Source: G965200765 sp965203865 (GTDB lineage: Bacteria; Pseudomonadota; Gammaproteobacteria; Arenicellales; JAJDZL01). Taken from it: DNA of 64,000 nucleotides. Shown here one piece after another: positions 1 to 13,920 of the stretch; position 1 is the stretch's first letter; every line of letters begins with the position of its first letter. The notes beneath the pieces were generated by a model, which did not search any database, was not told the origin of the DNA, and saw nothing but the letters and a program-made list of their open reading frames with translations. Where the stretch lies: assembly GCA_965203865.1 (NCBI GenBank), contig OZ241916.1, positions 2,604,001 to 2,668,000 on the forward strand. The letters run 5' to 3'. Position numbers and translations under genes: made by a program.

Positions 1-3000
1 CGAAACCGGTGCCGACACTGTAATCGTTGTTTCCTCACTGGACGCATGACTCAGCGTCGCCGTCACCGTTGTGGAACCGCCGTTCTCCGAAATCGAGCTA
101 TTCGTCAGCGACAGCGTCGCTGTCGGTGTTGCCTCGTCGTCTGTCAGCGTTAGCGTTGCTCCGGTCACCGCACCCACGCCCTGAGTGTTCCGCGCCGTGC
201 CCGTCACCGTCGGCGTACGGTTCGGCTCGTCCGTTGTGTTGTCCACCGCATTAATCGTGGCGGTATCACTGTTGTTCGACGTGTTGCCCGCCGCAATCAC
301 AATGGTCGCATCCGATCCTACCGTGTAGGCTCCAGAAACCGGTGTCACCGTAATCGTCGTGTCTTCGCTCGACGCGTGGCTCAGCGTCGCCGTCACTGTC
401 GTCGTGCCGCCGTTCTCCGAGATTGAGCTGGCCGACAGTGCCAACGTCACTGTCGGGTCAGAATCGTCGTTTGTAATCGTTCCCGTGCCGGTGCTCACTG
501 TACCCAATACCGCATTGCTACTTGGACTGACCAGTCTCACCTTTACCGTCTCGTCTGGCTCGTCTGTCGCATCTCCTGTAACCAACACGTTGAACGTCGC
601 ACTGGTAGTGTTTGCTGCGATGGCCAGGGAAGTCCTTGTAATGGCCGTGTAGTCAGTACCCGAAGTCGCGGTCCCGGTTCCGGCATCCTCGTACTCCACC
701 GTAACCGGAGTGTTCACAGCACTGCTCAGAGTCACCGTGAATGTCAACTGCGCAGACCCACTGTCTCCTTCTGTTACGCTCGGCGAATTGATCGTCAGGC
801 GCGTAGATTCATTGTCCACGATGGTCAGCGTCGTTCCTGTTACCGTTAGGGAATTCGTTGCGGTCCCTGAAATCGACACCGACTTGTTGCCGTCTTGGGC
901 ATTGTTGTCCACCGCCGTAATACTCACTGCTCCAGTGCTTGATGTCGACCCTGCTGCAATTGTGAGTGTCTTGTTCATGCTCACCGTATAGTCGGTCAAA
1001 GTCGGCACCGACACTGTAATTGTCGTATCCTCGCTCGACGCATGGCTCAGTGATGCTGTCACCGTCGTTGAACCGCCGTTCTCCGAGATCGAGTTGTCCG
1101 CCAGCGCCAGCGTCACCGTCGGCGCATCGTCGTCGTCCTCAAGCGTCAGTGTTGCGCCGGTCACCGAGTCAATGCCCAAGGTGTTCCGTGCCGTGGCCGA
1201 TACCGTAACCATCCGGTCCGACTCGTCCCTGGTATTATCCACTGCGTTGATTGTCGCGGTATCGCTACTGTTCGACGTGTTGCCTGCCGCAATCGTGATG
1301 GTCGCATCCGATCCCACCGTGTAGGCACCTGAAACCGGTGTCACTGTTATCGTCGTGTCTTGGCTAGACGCATTGCTCAATGTAGCTGACACCGTCGTTG
1401 AACCGCCGTTTTCCGAAATTGAGTTGTCTGCCAGTGCCAGCGTCACCGTCGGGGCATCGTCGTCATCTTCGATAGTGGTCATTGTTAAGGTTATTGATGA
1501 TTCGCCGTTACTGAAAACACCATTTACCACATTACTAAGCCTAACTTCGATCGTCTCGTCCGGCTCGTCAATTGTGTCTTGAATTATCCCCACTGAAGCA
1601 CATTGGCGAAGGGTAGGATACGAAAATGTAGGACTATCGGAGCCATCAAAGCCAGGAGGCTGATAGTCGACATCCCTAGTCGCTGTGCCTCCCGTAACAG
1701 AATAATCAACTCGAACACTCTTGCCACTAGCTCGACTCAGAGTTACACAGAAACTATACGCCCCGTCACCTTCCGAAACTTTAACGTTGCGTACTGAAAC
1801 AGTCGGCGGATCATCGTCGTCCGTAATCGTTCCGGTGCCGCTGATGGAAGTCCCGCCGCCTGCAAATACGGCGTTCGTCAAATTGCTAAGTGCGACAACA
1901 ATCGTTTCGTTCGGCTCATCAATATTGTCGCCGTTAATTGTCACATCAATCTCTTTTTCCGTGTCGCCCGCCGCAAATGTCAGCATGCCCGCCGTCAATG
2001 CCGTGTAGTCATTATTAATAAGCGAAGTCATCGGAGTCGCCGTACCGCCGCTTCCTTCGGCATAGTTCACTGTCACTTGATTACTACTGGCCGGATTCAG
2101 TGTCACCTTGAAGGTCATTGTTGTGGTGGTATTTCCGTCTCCTTCAGTCACGGTCGGCGAACTGATCGATATCGCTGGATCATCATCGCTCGTAATCGTG
2201 CCAGTTCCGATGATTGACGTTGCACCACCTGCAAAGGATGCATTCGTCGGGCTACTCAATTTCACCACCACCGTTTCGTGCGCCTCATTGTTCGTGTCTC
2301 CATTGACGGTCACATCAATGTTCTTGCTGGCCTCGCCGGCATTGAATGTCAGCGTACCACTCGTCAATGCCGAGTAGTCTGTACCTGAAGTCGCAGTACC
2401 TGTTGCCGCATCCGCATAGGCAACTGTGATAACTCTGCTACTGGCCGCACTTAATGTCACAACAAAACGCATCCTCACAGTACTGCTGTCCCCCTCAGTC
2501 ACACTCGGTGAACTAATCGACACCGTTGGTGCATCATCGTCGTCTGTGATTGTTCCCGTACCGGTGCTCGCCGTGCCCAGCGTCGCATTGCTGGGACTAC
2601 TCAATGTGATTCTCACCGTTTCGTTGTCTTCGTCTGCTGTGTCGCCGATCACCGATACATCGATGTTCTTGCTGGTATCGCCGGCATTGAATGTCAGCGT
2701 GGTCATTGCCACCGCGGTGAAATCAGTCCCTGATGCTGCCGTGCTGCCGGCCCCTTCGGCATATTTCACCGTCACCGTCCTGCCACTCGCCTCACTCAGC
2801 GAAACCACGAATCGCAACGTCGCAGTACTGCTGTCCCCCTCTGCCACGCTCGGCGAACTGATCGACACCGTCGGCAAGTCATCGTCGTCCGTAATTGTTC
2901 CCGTACCGGTGCTTGCCGCGCCCAGCGTCGCATTACTAGGACTACTCAGTGTCACTTTCACTGTTTCGTTGTCTTCGTCCAGCGTATCGCCGTTTACTGT

Positions 3001-6000
3001 TACATCAATGTTCTTGTTCGTCTGCCCCGCCGTAAACGTCAGCGTATCGCTCGGCAATGCTGTGTAGTCTGTACCGGAAGTTGCAGTTCCCGTTCCTGCA
3101 TCCGCATATGCAACCGTTATGGTTCTGCTACTGGCCGCGCTTAATGTCACCACAAAACGCAACCTCGCAGTACTGCTGTCCCCCTCTGCCACGCTCGGCG
3201 AGTTGATCGATACCGTTGGTGCATCATCGTCGTCCGTTATCGTTCCTGTACCAGTCGCAGTGCCCAGCGTCGCATTATCGGGACTACTCAGAGTAACTCT
3301 CACAGTTTCGTTGTCTTCATCCAGCGTGTCGCCGGTTACCGATACATCAATATTCTTGCTCGTCTGCCCCGCTGTGAACGTCAGCGTACTACTCGGCAAC
3401 GCCGTGTAGTCAGTACCTGCTGTTGCTGTGCCGCCGCTCCCTTCGCCATAGTTCACTGTTACCGTCCGGCCACTCGCTGCACTTAGCGAAACCACAAATC
3501 GCAACGTCGCAGAACCGCTGTCTCCTTCTGACACGCTCGGCGAACTGATTGACACCGTCGGTGGGTCATCATCGTCCTCCAGTGTCAGTCCTACACCCGT
3601 CAACGCACCTATGCCATGATCGTTTGAAGCATTCCCTGTCACCGTCCCTGTACGGTTTTCCTCATCTTTCGTGTTATTCACAGCCGTAATCGTTACCGTA
3701 TCCGATGCATTTGTTGTCTCTCCCGCAGCAATCGTAATCGTCGTATCCGACCCTATCGTGTAAAGGCCTGATACCGCAGCGATTGTTATGGTTGTCGATT
3801 CGATTGATGCGTTGCTGAGTGTCGCCGACACCGTCGCCGTGCCGCCGTTTTCCGAAATCGAATTGTCATCCAGCGACAGTGTCACCGTCGGTGCATCATC
3901 GTCGTCCGTGATCGTGCCAGTACCGGTACCCGCGTTCGTTCCAATTTCTGCGTTGGATGAACCACTAAGCTTCACCACAATGGTTTCATTTTGCTCATCG
4001 ACGGTGTCTCCCCTGATCGTCACATCGATGTCTTTTTCCGTGTCACCCACCGCAAATGTCAGCCTGTCTGCTGACAATGCCGTATAGTCAGTTCCCGAAG
4101 TTGCCGTGCCGCCGGTTCCTTCGGCATAGTTCACCGTCACTTCCCGGTCGCTCGCCGGAGTCAAAGTCACCTTGAAAGTAAGTGTCTTGTCACCACTGTC
4201 TCCTTCCGAAACGCTTGGTGAATTGATTGACAATATCGAACGGTCATCGTTATTGATCGTCCCTGTGCCAGTGATGGACGTTGCACTGTCAGCAAAAGAT
4301 GCATTCGTCGGGCTACTCAATTTCACGATTACCGTCTCGTTCGGCTCGCTGAGCGTATCGCCTGCAACTGAAACATCAATGTTCTTGCTGGTATCGCCCG
4401 CCGCAAAATTTAGCGTGCCCGCAGCCAGCGTCGAATAATCGGTTCCTGATACTGCCGTACCAGTGCCCGCATCTTCGTATGCAACTGTAATCGCTTTTTC
4501 ACTCGCCTTGCTTAGCGAAACTACAAACCGCAGCGTTGTAGTGGTACTGTCCCCTTCTGCCACATTCGGTGAAGAAATCGATATTGTCGGCGGGTCGTCG
4601 TTGTCGGTGATCGTCCCTGTACCAGTGATGGATGTTGCACCACCAGCAAAAGACGCATTCGTCGGATTGCTCAGAGACACGATAATGGTCTCGTTCTCCT
4701 CATCTGTCGTATCGCCTGCAACAGTTACAACAATGTCTTCTTCCGTATCCCCTGCTGAAAATGTCACTGAACCCGAAGTCAACGTGTAATCGCTAGTTGA
4801 TGAAGCTGTGCCGCTTCCGGCATCAGCATAATTCACTGTTACTGTCTTGCCGCTTGCCGCACTCAGCGTCGCCTTGAAGGTTAAATTGACCGAATCGCCG
4901 TCACCCTCGGTTACACTTGGCGATGAAATTGAGATTGTCGGTGGATTGTCATCGTCAACCAGCGTCAAATCGACACCGGTCACAGTACCGGTTCCGATCG
5001 TATTCGTCATCGTACCAATAACTGAAACCACCCGGTTCGCTTCATCCCGGGAATTGTTCACCGCGTTGATCGTCGCAGTGTCGCTGCTATTGGACGTTTG
5101 TCCTTTCGGAATTGTAATTGTTGCATCCGAACCAACCGTGTAGAAGTTTGCCACCGGAGTAACTGTAATCGTGGTATCGGCGCTGGATGTATGGCTCAGT
5201 GTTGCAGTAACCGTAGTCGTGCCGCCGTTTTCCGAGATTGAGCTGTTTGTCAGTGCCAATGTTGCCGTTGGCGCCGCATCATTGTTCGTGATTGTTCCGG
5301 TGCCAGTTGCAGTCGTAATTGGCGTGCTTGACGGGTTCGGACTGCTGATTGTTGCCTTGATGGTTTCATCCGCTTCGTGAATTACATCTCCGGTTACTGA
5401 CACAGTAAATGTCTTGCTGGTATCGCCCGCCACAAATGTCAGTGTGTTGCCTGTAATGGCTGTGTAGTCAGTCCCCGAGGTCGCGGTTCCAGTATTCGCG
5501 TCTGCATACGCCACTGTGACTTGTTGATTGCTCGCCGGATTTAATGTTACGGTGAACGTCATTGTTGACGATCCGGTGTCACCTTCTGTGACACTTGGCG
5601 AATCGATCGACAGGCTAGGTGTCTCGTTGTCCAATATTGTTCCCGTTCCAGTCGCAGTTGCGATCGGGGTTCCGGACGGATTTGGATTGCTGAGCGTAAT
5701 CTGTATCGTCTCGCTTGCCTCCGTTGTACTGTCTCCGGTTACCGAAACAGAAATCGTTTTGCTGGTTTCACCGACTGCGAAGGTCAGCGTGTTGCCAGTA
5801 ATGGCTGTGTAGTCGGTTCCCGAGGTCGCAGTTCCAGAATTCGCGTCGGCATAGTCTACTGTGACTTGCTGATTGCTCGCCGGATTCAGTGTTACGGTAA
5901 AAGTCATCGTTACCGAACCGGTGTCGCCCTCTGTGACACTTGGCGAGTCAATCGACAAGGTCGGAACTTCGTTGTCTGTAATGGTTCCGGTGCCAGTCGC

Positions 6001-7715
6001 CGTCGAAATCGGCGTACCTGAAGGAGTCGGATTACTAATCGTTATCAGAACCGTCTCATCGGGTTCGGCGACATCGTCGCCTGTCACTGAAATATCAATG
6101 GTTTTACTCGTCTCGCCCGCATCGAAAGTTAGCGTACCGCCTGCGAAAGTCGCGTAATCGGTACCCGCTACCGCGGTCCCGGTGCCCGCATCCGCGTACT
6201 GTACTGTCACCCGCTGGTAGCTTGCCGGACTCAGCGAAACCGTAAAACTCATCGTCGTCGCCCCGCCACTGTCGCCTTCTGTCACACTCGCTGTGCCAAT
6301 CGACAGGGTGGGTGACTCGTTGTCTGCGATGGTTCCAGTACCTGTTGCAATCGAAATCGGCGTGGTTGTCGGGTTCGGACTGCTGATATTGACCTTGATG
6401 GTCTCGTCTGGCTCGTCAATTGAATCTCCCGTTACCGAAACATCAAAAGTCTTGCTAGTTTCGCCCACGGCAAATGTCAGCGTGTTGCCAGTAATGCGTG
6501 TGTAGTCCGTTCCCGAGGTCGCGGTTCCAGAATTCGCGTCTGCATAGTTCACTGTGACTTGCTGAGTGCTTGCCGGACTTAGTGTTACGGTGAACGTGAG
6601 AGTTGCAGTATCGCCGGTGTCACCTTCTGTTACACTTGGCGAGTTGATTGAAAGGGTGGGTGTCTCGTTGTCTGCAATCGTTCCGGTTCCGGTTGCTGTT
6701 GAAATCGGCGTGTTCGACGGATTCGGGCTACTGAGCGTGATCTGTACTGTCTCATTGCCTTCGATATCGCCGTCACCGGTCACCGAAACAGCAATCGTCT
6801 TGCTGGTCTCGCCGGCGGCAAATGTCAGCGTGCCGCCCGTAATCGCTACGTAGTCAGCTCCCGAGGTCGCAGTTCCAGAAGTCGCATCTGCGTAGTTAAC
6901 CGTGACCTGATGCGGTGCTGCCGGATTCAGTGACACCGTGAACGTCATTGTTGCAGTATCCCCGCTGTCCCCTTCTGTTACAACGGGCGAGTCGATCGAC
7001 AAGGTCGGCACTTCGTCATCTAAAATCGTTCCAGTTCCAACGGCGGTTGAAATTGGTGTATCCGACGGGTTCGGACTGCTCAGTCGGATCTTTATTGTTT
7101 CATTCGCTTCGCCATCGTCATCTCCCGTTACCGTAACACTAATCGTCTTTGACCTTTCCCCTGCTACAAATGTCAGTGTGCTACTTGCGAAGGCCGCATA
7201 GTCAGTTCCCGATGTCGCAGTACCGGTCGCATCTGCGTAGTTAACCGTAACCGGATGCGGTGCTGCCGGATTCAGTGATACCGTGAACGTCATTGTTGCA
7301 GTAGAACCTGCATCTCCTTCTGTCACGCTTGGCGAGTTAATCGACAGAGTCGGCGGCACATCATCGTCTACAATGGTCAGCGTTTTACTCGCCGGATCCG
7401 CTATATTGTGCCCGCCTGTCGCCGTACCTGAAATCGTCACGAGCTTGTTTGGCGAATCCCGATTGTTGTCAACTGCTGTGATGGTCACCACGCCAGTACT
7501 TGTTGTATCGCCCACCGCGATTGTCAGGGTTTTGTTAGTGCTGACCTCAATGTCCCCACTCACCGCCGGCGACAACGGCGTCGCAACAATTGTGACAGTT
7601 GTCAGAACATCCAATGCGCGGTCAAGACTGGCCGTGACAGTGGTTGAATTGTCTGAACCGCTTTCATCAATAGATTCGTTTGACAGATGCAACGTCAGTG
7701 CCGGGGCGGATTCAT
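1..7715 (-). repeat. Calx-beta repeat block B (about 23 units, continues off the edge)
   Basis: Units begin near 7715, 7355, 7010, 6665, 6315, 5970, 5625, 5275, 4950, 4600, 4235, 3890, 3570, 3230, 2885, 2540, 2185, 1820, 1470, 1120, 815, 460 and 130. Most are the SPSVTEGD...GTGTITDDD type; six (5275, 3890, 1470, 1120, 460, 130) are the NSISENGG...SHASSxDTTITV type. Copies at about 2,410-2,560 and 3,100-3,250 are nearly identical in DNA. The array continues past base 1, so the total copy number is unknown. Confidence 0.85.
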
Positions 7716-10700
7716 CATCGTCTACGTTTGCAGTCAGGGTGCCGGATAGACCCTGAAATTCCTGTTCACCGCCCGATTGCGCGGACGTATGAGTGATCGT
7801 CACTGTTTCATCCGCCCAGTCGGTATCGTCCTTTGCGGTCAGTGTCACGGTTTGAGCCGTGTTCCAGTTCCCGGTTGTAAATGTCAGGGTACTCTGGTCT
7901 CCATTTGTATCTGTGTCTGTATCTACAGCTACCGCATCGCTGTCAGCACTGCTTACAGTAACAGTCACATCGGACGTTGGTTCTGCGTCCAGCACCAAGG
8001 TGTAGGTCTTGGTCGCGTCAGTGGCATGACCTTCAATCAAACTTCTGGAGGTTTCACTGGAAGTGATTCCCGGCATTTCATCGTCGGCTACCGTAACTGA
8101 AACACTGTCAATAGCGAGTGTTGCACTGTACGGTGCATCGCCCGTGGTGACACTGTGACTGATTGTCGCTGAATCGTCCGTCGCGGTGTTGTCTGAAGCC
8201 GCTGTTACGTTTACTGTCTGCGGTGTACTCCAGGTTGTAGGCGAGAACGTTATCGTATCCTGTGCTCCGATCATCACAGAATCTGTATCTACAGTTACAT
8301 CGGTGTTGCTGCTTGCTACAGTGATTGTTACATCACCGGCCGGCTTGCTATTCAATACCACTGTATAACTGCCGGCATTCGCGTTCGTGGACCCCGGATC
8401 CTCATCCAGCGACAAGCTGCTCTCGCTGATTGTTACTCCGAAAGTCGGCGTTACAGTCAGCGAATTCGAGGTTATATCGCTGCTTCCCGAATGTCCCGCA
8501 GCCTTTACCTTCACTGCCAGTGTTTGATCCGAACTGAAATCGCCAGTCGCCTGATTGAACGACAGGGTCAGCGTTGCTGTTGTACTGCCGGCCGCTGCTC
8601 CTGTAACATTGGAGATGGTAAGTCCGGTGATTGTGGTATCCAGCTCGAATCGACTATCTCCTGAACCCGCATATGTCGCATTCGCCAAGTCTACAGTCAG
8701 CGTAGCATTGTTCAGAGTGGATTCGGTCAGCGTACTTGGCGTCGATGTAATCTGGACCGCTTCGGTTCCAACCACAGTAATATCGAAAGTGAGCGTAGCC
8801 TGGTCGGCGGCTCCTGTAGTGGAATCCTCATCAGATGCAGTGATTGTGACGGTACTGGCGGCGGCGACAGTGGTAGGAGTTCCGCAGATCTCACGCGCTT
8901 CAGTCCCTGGACAGGTGCCACTGCCGTCTTCATCGAATATCAGACCCACAGGAAGGCCAGAAACCGTATAGGTAATCGTACCTTCACCTTCGGTCGCTTC
9001 TGGTATTTGAAATTCGGTGATTGGAACATCCTTGGTAAAGGTTTTGTCAGTGACCGAGCCAGTCCCGAAAGTGGGAGCTGAATCGGAAATGTCAAGCACT
9101 TCCGCTGAAACTGAAGACGTACCAAGCACCACCTTGCGAATTCGTCCGCCGTTGGTGGCGATGGTATCAGTATCCAGATTCAGGGTGTACTTTAATGTTG
9201 TATCGGAGCGCGGCCAGAACGCAGCGATCACCTTGTGTACCAAGATACTGGTAGTTCCAGGAACTGTCAGACTACACGCTTGTGGAATAGGGCTTGTAGT
9301 ACGAAGGTGAGTAGAATCCAAATTAGTTCGCCCCCAAGAACCAAGGGATTCATCTCGTGACAATCTGCAACTAATGGTTCCCGATGCTGCCAACGTCGAT
9401 GAAGATGACAACGGGTCGTTAACTGTTACTTTGACATGTACATAGTCGCCCTCTCGTATTTGCAAACCCGACCATGTAGCATCGCGGTCCACTGAATTTC
9501 CGTTGCCATCCACTCCCTCAACAGAGATCGACACCGTCACCGGCGACGCATCATCATCCTGAATGGTCAAAGTACCAGATGCTGTGCCAAGCGTCGCATT
9601 CACCGGACTACTCAGTGTTACCACAACTGTTTCATCCGATTCTTGAGTTGTGTCGCCTGTCACAGTGATGTCAATGTCTTTGGCTGTTTCTCCTGCCGCA
9701 AATGTCAGCATGCCAGACGGCAACGCAGTGTAGTCTGTCCCCTGAGTTGCAGTGCCGCCTGAACCTTCCGCGTAAGCGACTGTAACCTCCTTGCCACTCG
9801 CAACACTCAGTGTCACCTCCAGTTGCGCCGTACCGGGTCCACTATCTCCTTCTGCACTTGATTGCGATGCAATGGATACCGTTGGCGGATCATCGTCGTC
9901 CGTAATCGTGCCGGTACCAGTGCCGTTTCCGGATTCAATCGACGCATTTGTTGGAGCACTCAGTACCACCAGAACTGTTTCGTCAACCTCGTCCGAGTCA
10001 TCGCCAGTTACGGTAACTTCAATTGTCTTGCTGGTCTCTCCCGCCGCAAATGTCAGCGTGCCCCCTGCCAACGCAGTGTAGTCTGTCCCCTGAGTTGCAG
10101 TGCCGGTGCTTTCTGCATAGGCGACAGTCGCCGCCCGCCCGGATAAAGCACCAAGTGTCACCGTAAATGTCAGTGTGGCCGAAGTGCCATCGTCCCCCTC
10201 CGTTACGCTAGGCGAGTTGATACTGAGTGTTGGCGCATCATCATCATCTTCAATCGTAATCGAAACTCCTGTTACAGACCCGATACCCACGGAGTTCTGC
10301 GCCGTACCAGTTACTGTCCCGGTCCGGTTATCTTCATCCTTGTTATTGTTCACCGCAGTGATTGTTGCTGTATCCAACGCATTCGCGGTGCGTCCGGCAG
10401 CAATCGTAATTTTTGAATCAATACCTACCGTGTACAGGTCCGCGACTGGCGTAATCGTAATCGTTGTGGCAACACTGGATGCATGGCTCAAGCTCGCCGA
10501 CACCGCAGCTGTACCAGTTTCCGAAATCGAATTGTCATCCAGATGCAGAGTTACTGTCGGCTCTTCATCGTTGTCCGTGATGGTTCCGGTTCCGGTTCCT
10601 GTCGATATACCTGCATTGGTCGGATCGCTGAGTTCGACGACAACAGTTTCATTCTGTTCATCAACCTCGTCGCCGGTCACGGTTACAGTGAACGATTTGC

Positions 10701-13700
10701 TGAGGTCGCCTGGTGCAAAGGTCAGTGTTCCCCCTGTCAATGCCACATAGTCAGTTCCCTGAGTGGCTGTACCGCTCGTGCCTTCGGCATATTCAACTGA
10801 TACCTGCTGCCAGCTTGCCGGTGAAAGGGTTACCGTAAATTCCATTGTCGCAGATTCGTCTTCATCGACTTCCTCTACAGTTGGTGAACTGATTGACAGC
10901 TGGGGCACATCGTCATCCGTTATGGTACCCGTGCCATTCGCGGTCGAAATACTTGCACTCACCGCTTCGCTCAGTGCGATCACAAACTGCTCGTCCGGTT
11001 CATCCAATGCGTCTCCGTTCACGGTAACATCGATGTTTTTGCTAGTTTCACCAACTGCAAATTCCAAAGTGCCTCTGTTGATCGCTACGTAGTCCGTACC
11101 TGAGGTTGCTCTGCCGGTGCCAGCATCTGCATATTTCACTGTTACCCGCTGAGTATTGTTGGCCGGACTCAGTGTTACCGTGAATCGCAATGTAGTAGTC
11201 GTACCGTCAGCTCCTTCAACCACAGTCGGAGAGTCAATAGACAAACTCGGCATGCCGTCGTCATCTGTAATGGTTCCGGTTCCCGTAGCAGTTGAGATCG
11301 TAGCGTTGGTCGGAGAACTCAAGGTAACAACAATCGTTTCGTTAGACTCTTCGGTTGTGTCGCCTGTCACCGAAACATCAATGGTTCTGCTACTCTCGCC
11401 CGGTGCAAAGGTCAGCATCCCGGCAACCAGTGCCGTGTAGTCCGTACCAGCAATTGCAGTACCGCCTGCCCCCTCCGCATAACGCACTGTCACCTGCCGA
11501 CCGCTCACAGCACTGAGTGTTACCACAAACCGAAGGGTCGTAGCACCCCCATCGCCTTCGATCACGCTTGGCGAGGAAATCGATAACGATGGAGTTGCAT
11601 CGTTGTCCGTTATCGTGCCGGTTCCAGTTGCTGTACTCAATGTCGCATTGGAAGGATCACTCAGTACCACCATAATGGTTTCGTCGGCTTCGTCGGCAGT
11701 GTCAGGCTTTACTGTTACATCGATTGTTTTGCGCGTCTCGCCCGGTGCAAACGTCAGCGTACCTTCTGAAAGCAAGTCGTAATCCCACACCGGATTCGCA
11801 GAACCGCCGGAACCTTCGGCATAATCTACTGTCACCTGCCGACCACTGGCAGCACTGAGTGTTACGACAAACTGAAGCGTAACATTGTCGCGGTCTCCTT
11901 CAACGACACTCGGTGATGAAATCGATAACGTCGGAATTGCATCATCGTCCGTAATCGTACCAGTGCCCATTGCAGTAGCGAGCGCCGCATTCGTCGGGTT
12001 GCTCAGCACGACAACAACAGTCTCGTCGAGTTCGTTCAGCGTGTCCCCCTGCACTATCACGTCAATATTCTTGCTTGTTTCGCCCGGCGCGAACGTCAGC
12101 ATTCCCGGAGTCAATGTGTAATCTGTTCCAGCAGTTGCAGTGCTTGCTGCACCCGCACCATAATTCACGGTAATCTGCTGAGTACCTGTTTTGCTCAGTG
12201 TTACTGCATACCGAAGCGTAACACTGCCACCGTTGCCCTCGGTTACGCTCGGCGATGAAATCGAAATTCTCGGGTCATCATCAGAGACCCCGCCGGCTAC
12301 CTTGTGGTTCGAGTCGTTTGAAACTGCGAGACCGTCAAGACTCAGGTCGGTATCAATGTTCCGTGAATTTCGAATTGTTCCGCCATTTACAATCAGTGCA
12401 TTTGCATCAATGCTGATGCCGTCGTCGTCCAGGTCGGAGTACAGTACTGTATAGCTGAAGTTCATTGCAGTGTTGCTGTTGGAACGACCGGTGAAAGTAG
12501 CCTTGCGACTGTTTTCGCCAATAGTGAGCGCAAGTTTCGGCGAGCCGGTTACTGTAATGGTTTCGTCAAATACTACAGTTGCTTCAATCGTCTCGCCGAT
12601 GCCGTAAGTATCTCCGCTCGCCGGCGAAGACGTAACTGTTAATTGACTCGGTGCGGCGGCGCCCCCTGCAACCTTGTGTCCGGAAGCATTGGAAACCGCA
12701 CTGAAACCAAGATCCAGCAGAGCATCAACTTTACCTGTTCCCTGAATTTTTCCGCCATTCAGTTGCAACGCATTCTTGTCAATACTGATGCCGTTGTCGT
12801 CCCGGTCGGAGGCAATGATCGTATAGGTAAAGTTCAACCCGGAGTTACCACTGGTCCGGCTGGAGTAGTTTGCTTTACGCGTCCGGCTCCCGATCTTCAA
12901 CTCCAGTTGCGGAAAACCGTTTACTTCGACCTCCTGGTCGAAACTGACTCTTGTTATGATGGTTTCGCCAGCACGATAGGTATCGCCATTTGCCGGCACG
13001 GAAACAAACGTTACATGGGTTGGCGCAGAGACTCCGCCTTGAACCTTGTGGTTTGCGTCATTCGAGATTGCATGCGTGCCAAGATTCAGGTTGGCGGCCA
13101 CTGCTCCGGAACCGACTCCGCCGATGGTACCGCCATTCAGCTTGAGTGCATTTGCACCAATGCTGATTCCATTGTTGTCCCGGTCAGTGGACAACACTGT
13201 GTAACTGAAATTCAGTGTGTTGGCTCCACTCAGACTGGTAAAGGATGCCTGACGCGTCGCATCTCCTATCTTCAGCTCCAGTTTCGGCGAACCGGTTACC
13301 GATATATCGCCGTCAAAGCGAACCGCCGCTGTGATGTTCTCTCCGGCCGCATAGGTCTTGTTGGCCGCGGGAGTAGAATTGATTGAGACTGCCGATACTC
13401 TGCGCACTGGCTGGGTCACCGCGAGTGTAAAGTCCAGCGTGTCGGTATCCCCGTCGTAGTCGACAGCAGTGAGTCGATAGGATGCCGACGAATTTGCAAT
13501 GGCCGAAGTGCCTGTAATTGCAGCTGTGGAAGAATCCAGAACCAGTCCATCCGGAAGGGACGGCGACACCGAGTAGACAACCGGTAAATTTCCTCCCGAA
13601 ACTTGTGGCAGAGCCAGGTTGGCTGCAGCATTGATTTCCACCGCCAAATGCGGTGAAGTCGCGGTGCTAAAATCAGGCAGGGACTCTCTCTCCACATTCA

Positions 13701-13917
13701 TTGCAAAGGCCAGCGATGCCGAATCACCATCGCGGTCTGTTGCTGTTAGATTGACGGTTTTATTCTCTACCCTGGTGGGTGTCCCGCTGATGGTTCCTCC
13801 AGTTGTTGTCCCGGTTGGCGGCGTATGGATTAAACCGTCGGGCAGATCTGATGAATCTACAACATAGTGCAGTGGCATATCGCCGCTTGTGGCAGCAGGC
13901 AGAATCAAGTTGGCTTG
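1..13917 (-). CDS. In-frame continuation of the giant adhesin after the TAG (runs off the left edge)
   Basis: The frame stays open for 4,639 codons from the TAG to base 1, with no stop found. The first residues after the stop (QANLILPAATSGD) complete the He_PIG module that began before it. The order then is: a second He_PIG-like module, three 'DNNGISI' modules, eight Calx-beta-type units, an atypical stretch (9,100-9,560), one He_PIG plus companion module, three modules of the TYTVVLxxxPxGDVTI type, and 23 more Calx-beta-type units. No start with a signal peptide or convincing ribosome site is visible just after the TAG, so this is the distal half of one gene and not a second gene. It is translated only if the TAG is read through, is an assembly error, or differs between cells; otherwise it is a recent pseudogene segment. 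The C-terminus is outside the window. Confidence 0.85.
9560..12280 (-). repeat. Calx-beta repeat block A (8 units)
   Basis: Units of about 110-115 residues begin with a form of SISSPSVxEGD and end with GTGTITDDD. Within each unit are VTVxYAEGxxGTA, GTDYTAL, LTFAPGET and VTGDTxxExDET motifs of the Calx-beta family. The unit at about 10,235-10,570 belongs to a shorter subtype (NSISETG...SHASS). The acidic DDD and ExDE clusters are the usual calcium ligands of this fold. Confidence 0.85.
12270..13400 (-). repeat. Three tandem 'DNNGISI' adhesin beta modules
   Basis: Three units of about 375 bp each carry PxLELKIG, LNFxYTVxxxDRDxNGISI, NALxLNGGTI and a closing HKVxGG. Related single copies occur at the N-terminus of the protein and near 25,900-26,250. 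This module type is common in large bacterial adhesins. The repeated DxDxxGISI loop is a plausible calcium site. Confidence 0.75.
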
Positions 13918-13920
13918 CTA
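13918..13920 (-). other. In-frame TAG interrupting the giant adhesin
   Basis: The plus strand reads cta, so the minus-strand codon is TAG, between YVTG and QANLILPAAT. Sibling modules have the form YxxGxxxNLxLPAAT, and the TAG stands for exactly one residue with no insertion or deletion. TAG is an ordinary terminator elsewhere here (amidase at 39794, acyl-CoA ligase at 41672, PdxJ at 45615), so the code is not reassigned. The codon after the stop is CAA. Confidence 0.9.

Noticed and set aside
27..13867. Many plus-strand open frames of 60-250 codons at a period near 345 bp
   Set aside because: They are mirror images of the Calx-beta repeats coded on the minus strand. They recur with the repeat period, lack ribosome sites and show only low-complexity Ser/Val/Thr-rich sequence.
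13430..13900. A separate second gene starting just after the TAG
   Set aside because: The first ATG (about 13,879) lies inside a He_PIG module, has no ribosome site and no signal peptide. The sequence on both sides of the TAG forms one module.
13918..13920. TAG as a pyrrolysine codon or reassigned codon
   Set aside because: TAG ends several ordinary genes here (39,794, 41,672, 45,615), the MttB-family gene has no in-frame TAG, and there is no pyl gene in the window.
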